Source: an uncultured Clostridia bacterium (GTDB lineage: Bacteria; Bacillota; Clostridia; TANB77; CAG-465). From it: a DNA stretch of 36,579 nt. The position numbers and the translations under genes are program-made. The notes beneath the pieces were generated by a model. The model searched no databases. It was not told the DNA's origin and was given only the letters and a program-made list of their open reading frames with translations. Positions within the stretch are counted from its first letter, which is position 1. Every line of letters begins with the position of its first letter. Below are positions 1-5,688 of the stretch, one piece after another. The stretch is taken from assembly GCA_934130595.1 (NCBI GenBank), contig CAKOYF010000014.1, positions 1 through 36,579 on the forward strand. The letters are read 5' to 3'.

Positions 1-12
1 CAGCCCAGCCAA
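1..12. repeat. Left attachment-site repeat (putative attL core)
   Basis: The 12-base word CAGCCCAGCCAA opens the window and recurs as its last 12 bases. It is far richer in G+C than its surroundings, and an integrase gene lies just inside it. This fits the duplicated core left by site-specific integration. Because the repeat touches the window edge its true length may be greater. A terminal overlap of a circular assembly would look the same. Confidence 0.7.
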
Positions 13-41
13 TAAAATAATAGTTTTTATTTTTTAAAAAG

Positions 42-80
42 GTTGAGAAAAGCTTTAAAACAAGGCTTTTCTCAACTTTC
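42..80. terminator. Bidirectional intrinsic terminator beyond int
   Basis: A perfect 12-bp stem (GTTGAGAAAAGC at 42-53, GCTTTTCTCAAC at 65-76) encloses an 11-base loop. A T-rich run follows on the plus strand and another on the minus strand, so it can stop transcription both ways. It would end the leftward integrase message and block host transcripts entering at the left junction. Confidence 0.8.
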
Positions 81-115
81 TTTTTTTATTATTTTTTATA
101 TTTTTTTATATTTTT

Positions 116-1438
116 TTATGTTGGGTTGCAAACTGGTTGCAAACTAGAATTAGTTTTTTTTATGATGTCAGCAACTTCATTAAACTTATATTCATCAATT
201 AAATATATATTGGTTAATTGTTCAATAGTTTCTTCTAATATCTTTTGATTTCTTTTTGAATTAGTAGCTTCTATAATTCCTAATTCTTTCAAATAACAAA
301 TGCTATTATTTACTTCTTCTTGCTTGTATTTGTTAAATACAGTTGTATAAGTATTAAGCGTTACATCAACATCTTTGTGCCCTAAAAGTTTTGATAATAC
401 AATAGCAGTCATTCCACTTTCAATACAACGAGTGGCATAAGTATGACGAAGCATGTGGGTATTAACATCACTTTCAAATTTTTCATCTGACTTTTCCACA
501 AGCCTGATTTTGCAGTTAGTACATATTCTTTTAAAGCTAGAATTTATAGTAGAAGGACTGATTAGTTTACCAAGATTGGTAAAAAGTAAATCATTTGTAC
601 TTTTACAAGCAAGTTCAATATTATTAAATATATTTTCAGGAATAGGAATTGTTCTCATTCCAGAGTAAGTTTTTGTTGAGTCTCCTATTATTATCTTATC
701 ATCTTTATTTTTAGTTAGCGTTCTTTTTATACTTATAACTTTTTTGTCTAAATCAATATCAGCCTTTTTTAATGCGAGTATTTCACCAATACGCATTCCT
801 GTAAAAATTGCAATAAGTAAAACAATTTTATATTTATTTCTAGTATTATTTAATTCATTTAAAAAAATTAATTGTTCTTCAATGGTTAAAGAGTCAATTG
901 TTTTTGTAATATTATTACTTTTAGGCTTTATTATAAGTCCATCTATATTAAATGGGTTAGAAGGTAATACATTTAAAAGTACAGCTTTATTAAATGCTTT
1001 TCTTAACAAGCCAAATACTTTATTTATTACAGAGTTTGAATAATCTTTTAAATTATTAATCAAATCATTGTTAATTAGTTCACTAGTTACTTTTTGAATT
1101 GGTATATGGCTACAATTTAATCTATCAATTATTTTTAAATTATCTTGTGTTCTTTTGTAAGTAACTTCTTTTATTCTATTAGACGCTAAATCTTCATCAT
1201 TAACAATATTTAATATATCATATAATGTTATTTTACTATTATTAACTAAAATGCCTTTATTTGCACTGTTTTGCGCTTCTATGAGCTTTTTGGCAACTTC
1301 TTTTCTAGTTTTTCCAGATATGCTATGTCTATTTGGACGTCCATTAGTTTTAAGTCCTGCTGTATATTGACCTATCCATATTTTTTTAGTTTTGTTATAA
1401 TATATTGATCCTTCTCCATTTCCTCTTTTTCCTGACAT
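116..1438 (-). CDS. int: Phage tyrosine recombinase (integrase)
   Basis: This site-specific recombinase inserts and, with an excisionase, removes the prophage at the 12-bp core. The 440-residue protein has an N-terminal arm-DNA-binding segment (about residues 5-55, starting GNGEGSIYY). A helical core-binding domain covers about 70-175 and the catalytic domain about 185-380. Catalytic residues are visible: R216 in TGMRIGE, H328 and R331 in HMLRH, H354 in LLGHKD, and Y364 in TLNTYTTV. I chose the ATG at 1438 because an AGGAG site lies 9 bases upstream. A GTG at 1447 overlaps that ribosome site and is unlikely. The gene points outward to the left end, its usual place next to attP. Its final codons contain the tandem arm-type repeat. 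Expression probably comes from its own leader (1476-1540), with possible read-through from the membrane-protein gene. Confidence 0.95.
   Translation of the reverse strand: MSGKRGNGEGSIYYNKTKKIWIGQYTAGLKTNGRPNRHSISGKTRKEVAKKLIEAQNSANKGILVNNSKITLYDILNIVNDEDLASNRIKEVTYKRTQDNLKIIDRLNCSHIPIQKVTSELINNDLINNLKDYSNSVINKVFGLLRKAFNKAVLLNVLPSNPFNIDGLIIKPKSNNITKTIDSLTIEEQLIFLNELNNTRNKYKIVLLIAIFTGMRIGEILALKKADIDLDKKVISIKRTLTKNKDDKIIIGDSTKTYSGMRTIPIPENIFNNIELACKSTNDLLFTNLGKLISPSTINSSFKRICTNCKIRLVEKSDEKFESDVNTHMLRHTYATRCIESGMTAIVLSKLLGHKDVDVTLNTYTTVFNKYKQEEVNNSICYLKELGIIEATNSKRNQKILEETIEQLTNIYLIDEYKFNEVADIIKKTNSSLQPVCNPT
124..145. repeat. Tandem 11-bp repeat, putative integrase arm sites (left)
   Basis: GGTTGCAAACT occurs twice head to tail with an 11-bp period, close to one helical turn. 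The shared core TTGCAAAC appears again as a tandem pair with the same spacing at 36494-36515, just inside the other end. Tandem sites flanking the crossover core are what arm-binding tyrosine integrases need. The repeat lies inside the last codons of the integrase gene, encoding its final residues. Confidence 0.55.
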
Positions 1439-1475
1439 AAAAATCACTCCTTTTACAAATTAAATTTTATTTATA

Positions 1476-1540
1476 AAACTACTTGCAAAAAGAGTGAGTT
1501 ATATTATATAATAATCACATACAAATTACACAAGTAGTTT
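1476..1540 (-). promoter_or_regulatory. Candidate int promoter inside a 10-bp inverted repeat
   Basis: AAACTACTTG (1476-1485) and its exact reverse complement (1531-1540) flank 45 bases that hold an inner ATTATATAAT palindrome (1503-1512). Read on the minus strand, TTGTGT is followed 17 bases later by TATATAAT, a plausible -35/-10 pair for int. The outer arms could be operator half-sites or the base of a leader hairpin. This is inferred from pattern only. Confidence 0.35.
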
Positions 1541-1549
1541 GTTACTTTC

Positions 1550-1596
1550 GGATATGTGTTAGGTCGTCGAAAACTAAAACGCATATCCATTTTTTT
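1550..1596 (+). terminator. Plus-strand terminator hairpin antisense to the lysogeny operon
   Basis: GGATATGTGTT (1550-1560) pairs with AACGCATATCC (1578-1588). One position is G-U when read as plus-strand RNA and would be an A-C mismatch on the minus strand. Seven T residues follow at 1590-1596. It therefore looks like a terminator for rightward transcription, although no rightward gene precedes it. It could stop antisense transcription through int from entering the membrane-protein and repressor genes. Its loop and 5' arm contain the 16-bp element shared with 3675-3690. Confidence 0.5.
1555..1570 (-). repeat. 16-bp shared element, copy 1 (int leader)
   Basis: The minus-strand word TCGACGACCTAACACA lies 117 bases upstream of the int start codon, in the sense direction. 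The identical word occurs on the plus strand at 3675-3690, just ahead of the excisionase-like gene. Relative to transcription the two are direct copies, each upstream of a recombination-related gene. On the DNA they form an inverted pair about 2.1 kb apart. Confidence 0.6.
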
Positions 1597-1597
1597 A

Positions 1598-2689
1598 CTA
1601 TATTTTTTCTATAAATTTTTCGAGTTTTTTTCTACTATTAAACATATCATTTAAAGCGTTTGTATATTCATTAACAGATATATTTATTCCAGCAGCTTTT
1701 TTGATTAATAATGAATTTAAAAAAATACTTTTATCAATTAAATCAAGATATAGCTTAGTAGAATTTATTAATTTGATAATTAAGTAGGTTTGAGACTCAT
1801 TATGTAATTGAGTTGTATAATCTTCAGCTATACTTTTTAAATGATTATATTTACTTTCAATTATATTATAATCAAAATTTTCATTTATACATTGTGGATT
1901 ATAATTTTCAATTTCCATATATCCATTTAAAAGTACTTCAAAAAAATATCTAAAATATAAGTCTTGTTGCTTGTCATTATTACAAAAATTCTTTTCTTGA
2001 TTAATTGACTCATGTTGTTCGTCATAAAATTTTTCTAATCCTTTAATGGTATCGTCAACATTATTTGTTCCCATACCAGTCTGCAATATATTTAATAATA
2101 TCTCTAGCTTTTGATTTTCATTGCAACTTTCAGAATAAGAAATCCAATCGGATGGTATATCTATGCCTTGCTCTACGTAAAAATTATATAATTGATTAAT
2201 TGCATCATCAACATCTTTAACATTTATTTCTCGTTTGAGAACATCAAGTAGATAGTATAATTTAGAATTGTCTAAATTATTTTCTATTTCATTTGATTGA
2301 ACTTGTATATCTTTTATATATGTTTTAGTGCCATCATTATAATCTGTATTTTGCTCATCATGTAATTTTTTACCACTTATCTTTTTATTTTGATAGTTTA
2401 CTATCATGGCAAAGAGTAATAATATTATTCCTAAGATTCCTTCAATTAAATCACCACAACAAACATATAAACATATAGTTATAAGTATAGGACTGCTTGT
2501 ACACAATGAATACATAAATCCTAATAAAATTGCTAAAATTAAAGTAAAATAATTGTTTTGCCTTCCATATTTGATATTTAAAAAATTGTCTATAACTACT
2601 AAAATAGCTCCTATATACAATAAGAAGTGTATATTATTTAAATATAAAATAATACCCATTAACGAAAATATAGTTGAAATTATCCACAT
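1598..2689 (-). CDS. Multi-pass membrane protein of unknown function in the lysogeny module
   Basis: I do not recognise this 363-residue protein. Residues about 3-100 are strongly hydrophobic and hold roughly four membrane helices, with a Cys-rich stretch near 73-79. The remaining 260 residues are hydrophilic and presumably cytoplasmic. They include a diverged duplication: residues 147-176 and 198-227 share LL..L...VDD.I..L..FY.EQ. The linker at 119-128 reads DGTKTYIKDI, nearly identical to a linker in the giant virion protein (residues 1512-1521). The gene sits between int and the repressor and is read leftward with them, so it is probably expressed in the lysogen. A role in superinfection exclusion or host modification is a guess from position. 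The ribosome site (GTGGGG) is weak. Confidence 0.8.
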   Translation of the reverse strand: MWIISTIFSLMGIILYLNNIHFLLYIGAILVVIDNFLNIKYGRQNNYFTLILAILLGFMYSLCTSSPILITICLYVCCGDLIEGILGIILLLFAMIVNYQNKKISGKKLHDEQNTDYNDGTKTYIKDIQVQSNEIENNLDNSKLYYLLDVLKREINVKDVDDAINQLYNFYVEQGIDIPSDWISYSESCNENQKLEILLNILQTGMGTNNVDDTIKGLEKFYDEQHESINQEKNFCNNDKQQDLYFRYFFEVLLNGYMEIENYNPQCINENFDYNIIESKYNHLKSIAEDYTTQLHNESQTYLIIKLINSTKLYLDLIDKSIFLNSLLIKKAAGINISVNEYTNALNDMFNSRKKLEKFIEKI

Positions 2690-2821
2690 ATTATAAACCC
2701 CACTTTCATATATAAACCGCTTTTCTTTACATGATACATAAAAAAATATACAAATTTTACATAATTCATCAAAAAATGTGACGAAATACTCTTTTTTTTC
2801 GTCTATATAGTAAGGGGGAAA

Positions 2822-3175
2822 TTATGACTTGTCAGATTTATTGTTTTTATATCTTAAGTAATCTGCTTGTTTTTTTAAATAGTCTATGTCCTCTCTAGAT
2901 AGATTTGATAAGTCAATTAGGTTTTTATTTGCATTAACAGTAAATTCTTGGTTATCATCAAGCATTTCTAGCAAATCATATAGAGATATACCAAGAGCAA
3001 TGCTTATGTTTTTAACAGCATCAACTGTAGGAGCTATTTTTTTACCTGAGCGTGAATCAATTTTCTTTTCTAATGCAGATATATAGGTGTGACTTAGATT
3101 ACATTTCTTTGCAAAATCTCTTTGAGAAAGATTATTTGCTTCTCTATATTGTTTAATAATGTCTCCTAAAAACAT
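2822..3175 (-). CDS. XRE-family phage repressor (CI-like)
   Basis: This 117-residue DNA-binding protein has an N-terminal Cro/C1-type helix-turn-helix (about residues 5-60; recognition region near 16-38, LSQRDFAKKC then SHTYISALEKK). A short charged C-terminal tail (LSREDIDYLKKQADYL) follows. It lacks the S24 self-cleaving peptidase domain of LexA/CI repressors, so induction must use another route. The start at 3175 is set by GGGAGG ending about 7 bases upstream; an upstream TTG would place the ribosome site inside the gene. It is transcribed divergently from the Cro-like gene. A matching promoter (3199-3227) and nearby operators support a lysis-lysogeny switch, and it presumably holds the early promoter off in the lysogen. 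Confidence 0.88.
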   Translation of the reverse strand: MFLGDIIKQYREANNLSQRDFAKKCNLSHTYISALEKKIDSRSGKKIAPTVDAVKNISIALGISLYDLLEMLDDNQEFTVNANKNLIDLSNLSREDIDYLKKQADYLRYKNNKSDKS

Positions 3176-3198
3176 ATGAAAACCTCCCTTATACAAAG

Positions 3199-3227
3199 AT
3201 TGTACATTATAATTTACATTTAGTCAA
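3199..3227 (-). promoter_or_regulatory. Repressor promoter (leftward)
   Basis: On the minus strand TTGACT (3227-3222) is followed after exactly 17 bases by TACAAT (3204-3199). The repressor start codon lies 24 bases beyond the -10 box. This is a good vegetative-sigma promoter and the likely maintenance promoter of the repressor, membrane-protein and int operon. Confidence 0.7.
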
Positions 3228-3255
3228 TAATTTTATGCAAAAATGTTCAAAATAG

Positions 3256-3284
3256 TTGACAACGGAAAGCACATATATTATAAT
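3256..3284 (+). promoter_or_regulatory. Early rightward promoter (consensus)
   Basis: TTGACA (3256-3261), a 17-base spacer and TATAAT (3279-3284) match the vegetative consensus at every position. It points into the Cro-like gene and the early operon. The 16-bp operator at 3287-3302 begins just 2 bases after the -10 box, at the start point, where a bound repressor would block initiation. Confidence 0.85.
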
Positions 3285-3286
3285 AT

Positions 3287-3302
3287 GTACAACATGATGA
3301 AC
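3287..3302. promoter_or_regulatory. Operator copy 1 at the early promoter
   Basis: GTACAACATGATGAAC matches the copy at 3518-3533 in 15 of 16 positions. It is an imperfect version of the dyad GTwCAACATGTTGwAC. Its position over the transcription start indicates a repressor or Cro binding site. Confidence 0.65.
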
Positions 3303-3319
3303 AAAAAGGAGGAAGATAA

Positions 3320-3517
3320 ATGTATAATAAAATAAAAAAAATACGTGAAGATAAATTCATGACACAAAAAGAGTTAGCAGAAAAATCTGGAATATCTAGA
3401 ACAACAATTTCTGATTTAGAAAAACAAAAAGTAATGAATATAACAACTGCTACTATGAGAAAAATAGCTGTTGATGGTTTAGATAGTTCAATACCAGAAG
3501 TTTTTTTTAACAAATAA
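3320..3517 (+). CDS. Cro-like XRE-family regulator
   Basis: This 65-residue protein is almost entirely one helix-turn-helix domain. MTQKELAEKSGISRTTISDL at about residues 14-33 is the classic XRE signature. It is the first gene after the consensus early promoter and is divergent from the repressor, the usual place for Cro or anti-repressor function. A perfect AGGAGG lies 6 bases upstream. Operator copies at 3287-3302 and 3518-3533 bracket the gene. It probably represses the lysogenic promoter and tunes its own; this role is inferred from layout. Confidence 0.85.
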   Translation: MYNKIKKIREDKFMTQKELAEKSGISRTTISDLEKQKVMNITTATMRKIAVDGLDSSIPEVFFNK

Positions 3518-3533
3518 GTACAACATGTTGAAC
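3518..3533. promoter_or_regulatory. Operator copy 2 after the Cro-like gene
   Basis: GTACAACATGTTGAAC begins at the base after the stop codon. Its central CAACATGTTG is a perfect 10-bp palindrome, and the whole 16-mer is palindromic except one position in each arm. It could bind the same regulator as the promoter-proximal copy, giving looping or a roadblock to read-through into the early operon. Confidence 0.6.
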
Positions 3534-3569
3534 AAAAAACATAGACTATTTAAAAATAACGAAAATTAC

Positions 3570-3666
3570 TCGTATGTCTGCATTAATGCTCCTTAAAATT
3601 TTTTAATAATATGTTTCGTACAATCTTCATTTATCAATCTCAAGGAGCATTAATGTAGGCATACGA
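3570..3666 (+). ncRNA. Long RNA hairpin (25-bp stem, 47-base loop) in the early leader
   Basis: Bases 3570-3594 pair with 3642-3666 along all 25 positions. The two non-Watson-Crick positions (3577/3659 and 3580/3656) are both U-G as plus-strand RNA and would be A-C on the other strand. The structure therefore appears selected as a rightward transcript. The 3' arm holds AAGGAG, a 5-base gap, then ATG directly followed by TAG: a buried ribosome site with a start-stop codon pair. There is no T-run after it, so it is not a simple terminator. It lies between the Cro-like gene and the excisionase-like gene. Its function is unknown; leader regulation or a small RNA are possible. Confidence 0.55.
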
Positions 3667-3674
3667 TAAATAAA

Positions 3675-3690
3675 TCGACGACCTAACACA
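3675..3690 (+). repeat. 16-bp shared element, copy 2 (excisionase-like gene leader)
   Basis: TCGACGACCTAACACA lies 23 bases before the ATG of the HTH gene at 3714. It is identical to the minus-strand word 117 bases before int (1555-1570). It is notably more GC-rich than the local sequence. Confidence 0.6.
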
Positions 3691-3713
3691 AAAAAGAAAG
3701 AGAGGTGAAAAAT

Positions 3714-4004
3714 ATGCCTAAAGCACGAGAAGTTAAAATAAAAGAGTTATCTGAATTACCTTTGTTTTTGACGATTGAAAATATTGTTAATTTAATGGGA
3801 TTTAGTAGACCTGTTGTAGATAAATGGTTTAAAGAAAAAGATTTTCCCGCAATTGATGCAGGAGTATATAAAGTTTGTAAATTTGAATTTATGGACTGGC
3901 TTAGAACCAAATATGCACCATATAGTAAAGCAATTAGTTATTCAAATATGCAACAAATTGTAGAAAAGATAAACTTAGCAAAAAAAGAACTGGAGGTGAG
4001 TTAG
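3714..4004 (+). CDS. Excisionase-like helix-turn-helix protein
   Basis: The protein has 96 residues. Residues about 16-67 (FLTIENIVNLMGFSRPVVDK onward to a basic FMDWLRTKY) form a winged-helix/HTH of the excisionase or MerR-like HTH_17 type: a helix, a turn with SRPVVDKWF, then an aromatic wing. A C-terminal helical tail (NMQQIVEKINLAKKELE) follows. The start at 3714 has AGAGAGG upstream; a GTG at 3705 overlaps that site. It is the first gene after the hairpin leader and carries the same 16-bp element as int upstream. A role in excision or early regulation is therefore likely but unproven. Confidence 0.75.
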   Translation: MPKAREVKIKELSELPLFLTIENIVNLMGFSRPVVDKWFKEKDFPAIDAGVYKVCKFEFMDWLRTKYAPYSKAISYSNMQQIVEKINLAKKELEVS

Positions 4005-4178
4005 ATGAATGAACTAGAATTTTTATCAATGCTACATGATAAGATTGCAGATGTAAGGCTTTCTTATTGTAATAAAATTGATGTAAAAGCTAAATTAAAA
4101 GAATTAATTGACATAGTAGATGAAAGAAAAGCCAAAAAATTAGAAGCACCATGTGTTCAAGATAATGCTTCTAAATAG
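4005..4178 (+). CDS. Small acidic/basic helical protein, unknown
   Basis: This 57-residue ORF begins at the base after the previous stop codon. A GGAGGTGAG ribosome site 10 bases upstream lies in the end of that gene. It starts MNELEFLSMLHDKIADVRLS and is predicted mostly helical (LKELIDIVDERKAKKLE). I recognise no family. The tight spacing suggests translational coupling to the excisionase-like gene. Confidence 0.65.
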   Translation: MNELEFLSMLHDKIADVRLSYCNKIDVKAKLKELIDIVDERKAKKLEAPCVQDNASK

Positions 4179-4254
4179 TTTTTTATAGTATTTATATAAG
4201 TACTATAAATCCATTATATCAAAAATAAATAGAAAAATCAAACGGAGGTAAAAA

Positions 4255-4485
4255 ATGGATAAAGAAATAATAAAATTTGAAAAAGGTAAAGCTTATACTT
4301 ACGAACAAATAAAAAATATATTTGAAAATATTACTGCTTCAGCAGTAGGATTGGATAAAAAATATGAAGAAATGTTAAGAAAAGAAGGAAAAAGTGAAGA
4401 AGAAATAGATAAATTTTCATTTTCTCAATATTTGTCTAATATGTTATTCGTGTTTAAAATCGAAGAAGCTTTATTTGAAGATTAA
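4255..4485 (+). CDS. Hypothetical early phage protein
   Basis: The protein has 76 residues, with a perfect GGAGG ribosome site. It is charged and helical with an acidic C-terminus (IEEALFED). No family is recognised. It lies directly before the replication initiator-like gene in the same orientation. A weak AT-only hairpin (7-bp TATAGTA/TACTATA) sits in the gap before it. Confidence 0.7.
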   Translation: MDKEIIKFEKGKAYTYEQIKNIFENITASAVGLDKKYEEMLRKEGKSEEEIDKFSFSQYLSNMLFVFKIEEALFED

Positions 4486-4506
4486 AAATAGATAGGGGTT
4501 GAAGGC

Positions 4507-5157
4507 ATGAAGGATAGTTTTGTTTTGTATACTAGTTTTTACGAACCTCTAAAAAGTTTAACCGATGAGCAATTAGGAAAATTATTTAGAGCTATATTTG
4601 AATTTAATTTAACAGAAAAAGAAAATGTAGATAGTGATATCAAAATTGCTTTTGCTTTTATAAAAAATCAACTTTTGCTAGATGGTGAAAAATATGAAAA
4701 AGCTAAAAGAAAAAAAGCAGAAGCGGGAAGAATTGGTATGCAAAAGCGTTGGAAAAAAAATATAACAAATGATAACAAAAATAACAATGTTATAAATGTT
4801 ATAACAGACGTAACAAAAATAACTGATAATGATAATGTAAATGATAATGAAAATGTTATTAAAGAAAAAAATATTAAAAAAAGAAAAGTTTTTCAAAAAC
4901 CAACCATAGAAGAAATTCAACAGTATTGTACTGACAGAAAAAATAGTGTGGATCCAGAACGTTTCTATGATTTCTACGAAAGCAAAGGTTGGAGGGTAGG
5001 TAAAGAACCTATGAAAGACTGGAAAGCATGTGTAAGAACATGGGAAAAAAATGACAAGCCAGTCCAGAGAAACTTAAAAAAAGAAGATAAGAAAAGCTAT
5101 CAACAATATTCCCAAAGAGAATATGATAATTTAGATGAATTTTATGATGATTTATAG
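4507..5157 (+). CDS. Replication initiator / replisome organizer-like protein (DUF6291-type N-terminus)
   Basis: The protein has 216 residues. The N-terminal 75 (SFVLYTSFYEPLKSLTDEQL) resemble the DUF6291 domain of phage replication proteins. A conserved basic KKAEAGRIGMQKRW segment follows. An Asn/Asp-rich low-complexity linker (about 84-125) leads to a C-terminal module (about 138-185) with the spacing FYDFYESKGW, then MKDWKACVRTWE. That C-terminal pattern is common in DnaD/replisome-organizer proteins that load the host helicase. It sits at the head of the replication block before Gp157, ERF and SSB. The linker DNA (4757-4870) is full of repeated AACA/TTATAAC words and could contain the origin, as in many Gram-positive phages. 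The assignment rests on domain pattern and context. Confidence 0.7.
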   Translation: MKDSFVLYTSFYEPLKSLTDEQLGKLFRAIFEFNLTEKENVDSDIKIAFAFIKNQLLLDGEKYEKAKRKKAEAGRIGMQKRWKKNITNDNKNNNVINVITDVTKITDNDNVNDNENVIKEKNIKKRKVFQKPTIEEIQQYCTDRKNSVDPERFYDFYESKGWRVGKEPMKDWKACVRTWEKNDKPVQRNLKKEDKKSYQQYSQREYDNLDEFYDDL

Positions 5158-5175
5158 TTTATAGGGAGAAAAGTA

Positions 5176-5679
5176 ATGGAAAATAATAATAGTTGGTATG
5201 GTATTAGCAATCGTTTTATAGCATTAGTGTTAAAAAATGAAGATGGAGAACTAACTCCAGAAGAATATCAAGAACAAGGTGATGAATTAGCCTTAGAATT
5301 GCAAAATAAAGGTGTTTCTACACAAGGATATATATTGCAACAAGAAGCAGAAATAGAAGCAGTAAAAGAACAAATTAAACGTCTGCAAGAGTATTGTAAA
5401 GCAAGAGAAAAAAGAGTAGAGAAAATTAAATCATGTGTAAAAGATGCTTTAGAAAAATTAGGTATTTCAAAGTTAGAAACCTCAATTGGAACAATTTCAA
5501 TAGCTAATAATCCAGCAAGTGTTGAGGTATATGATGAAAGTTTAATACCGGCAAAATATATGGTAGAAAAAATAACTAAATCTCCAGATAAAAAAGCGAT
5601 AAAAGAAGCATTAAAAAATGGAGAAAATATACAAGGTGCTACTTTGGTTGAGGGAAAGACAAGTTTAAGAATCAAATAG
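5176..5679 (+). CDS. Siphovirus Gp157-family protein
   Basis: This 167-residue protein matches the Gp157 family pattern. A long helical middle (EAEIEAVKEQIKRLQEYCKA, about 55-110) is followed by a beta region with NNPASVEVYDESLIPAKYM. A DKKAIKEALKNGENIQGATL segment ends in SLRIK. Family members sit in phage replication/recombination operons; some have been linked to phage resistance, but the molecular role is not settled. The ERF gene follows 9 bases after its stop, placing it in the recombination cassette. Confidence 0.85.
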   Translation: MENNNSWYGISNRFIALVLKNEDGELTPEEYQEQGDELALELQNKGVSTQGYILQQEAEIEAVKEQIKRLQEYCKAREKRVEKIKSCVKDALEKLGISKLETSIGTISIANNPASVEVYDESLIPAKYMVEKITKSPDKKAIKEALKNGENIQGATLVEGKTSLRIK

Positions 5680-5688
5680 GAGGAATTT

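Noticed and set aside
3287..3302. Third operator copy at 3243-3260 (TTCAA-N5-TTGAC)
   Set aside because: The half-sites have different spacing and only weak symmetry, and they overlap the -35 box by chance composition.
3247..3513. Minus-strand ORF opposite the Cro-like gene
   Set aside because: It is a shadow of a clear HTH gene, crosses the divergent promoter region, and lacks a ribosome site.
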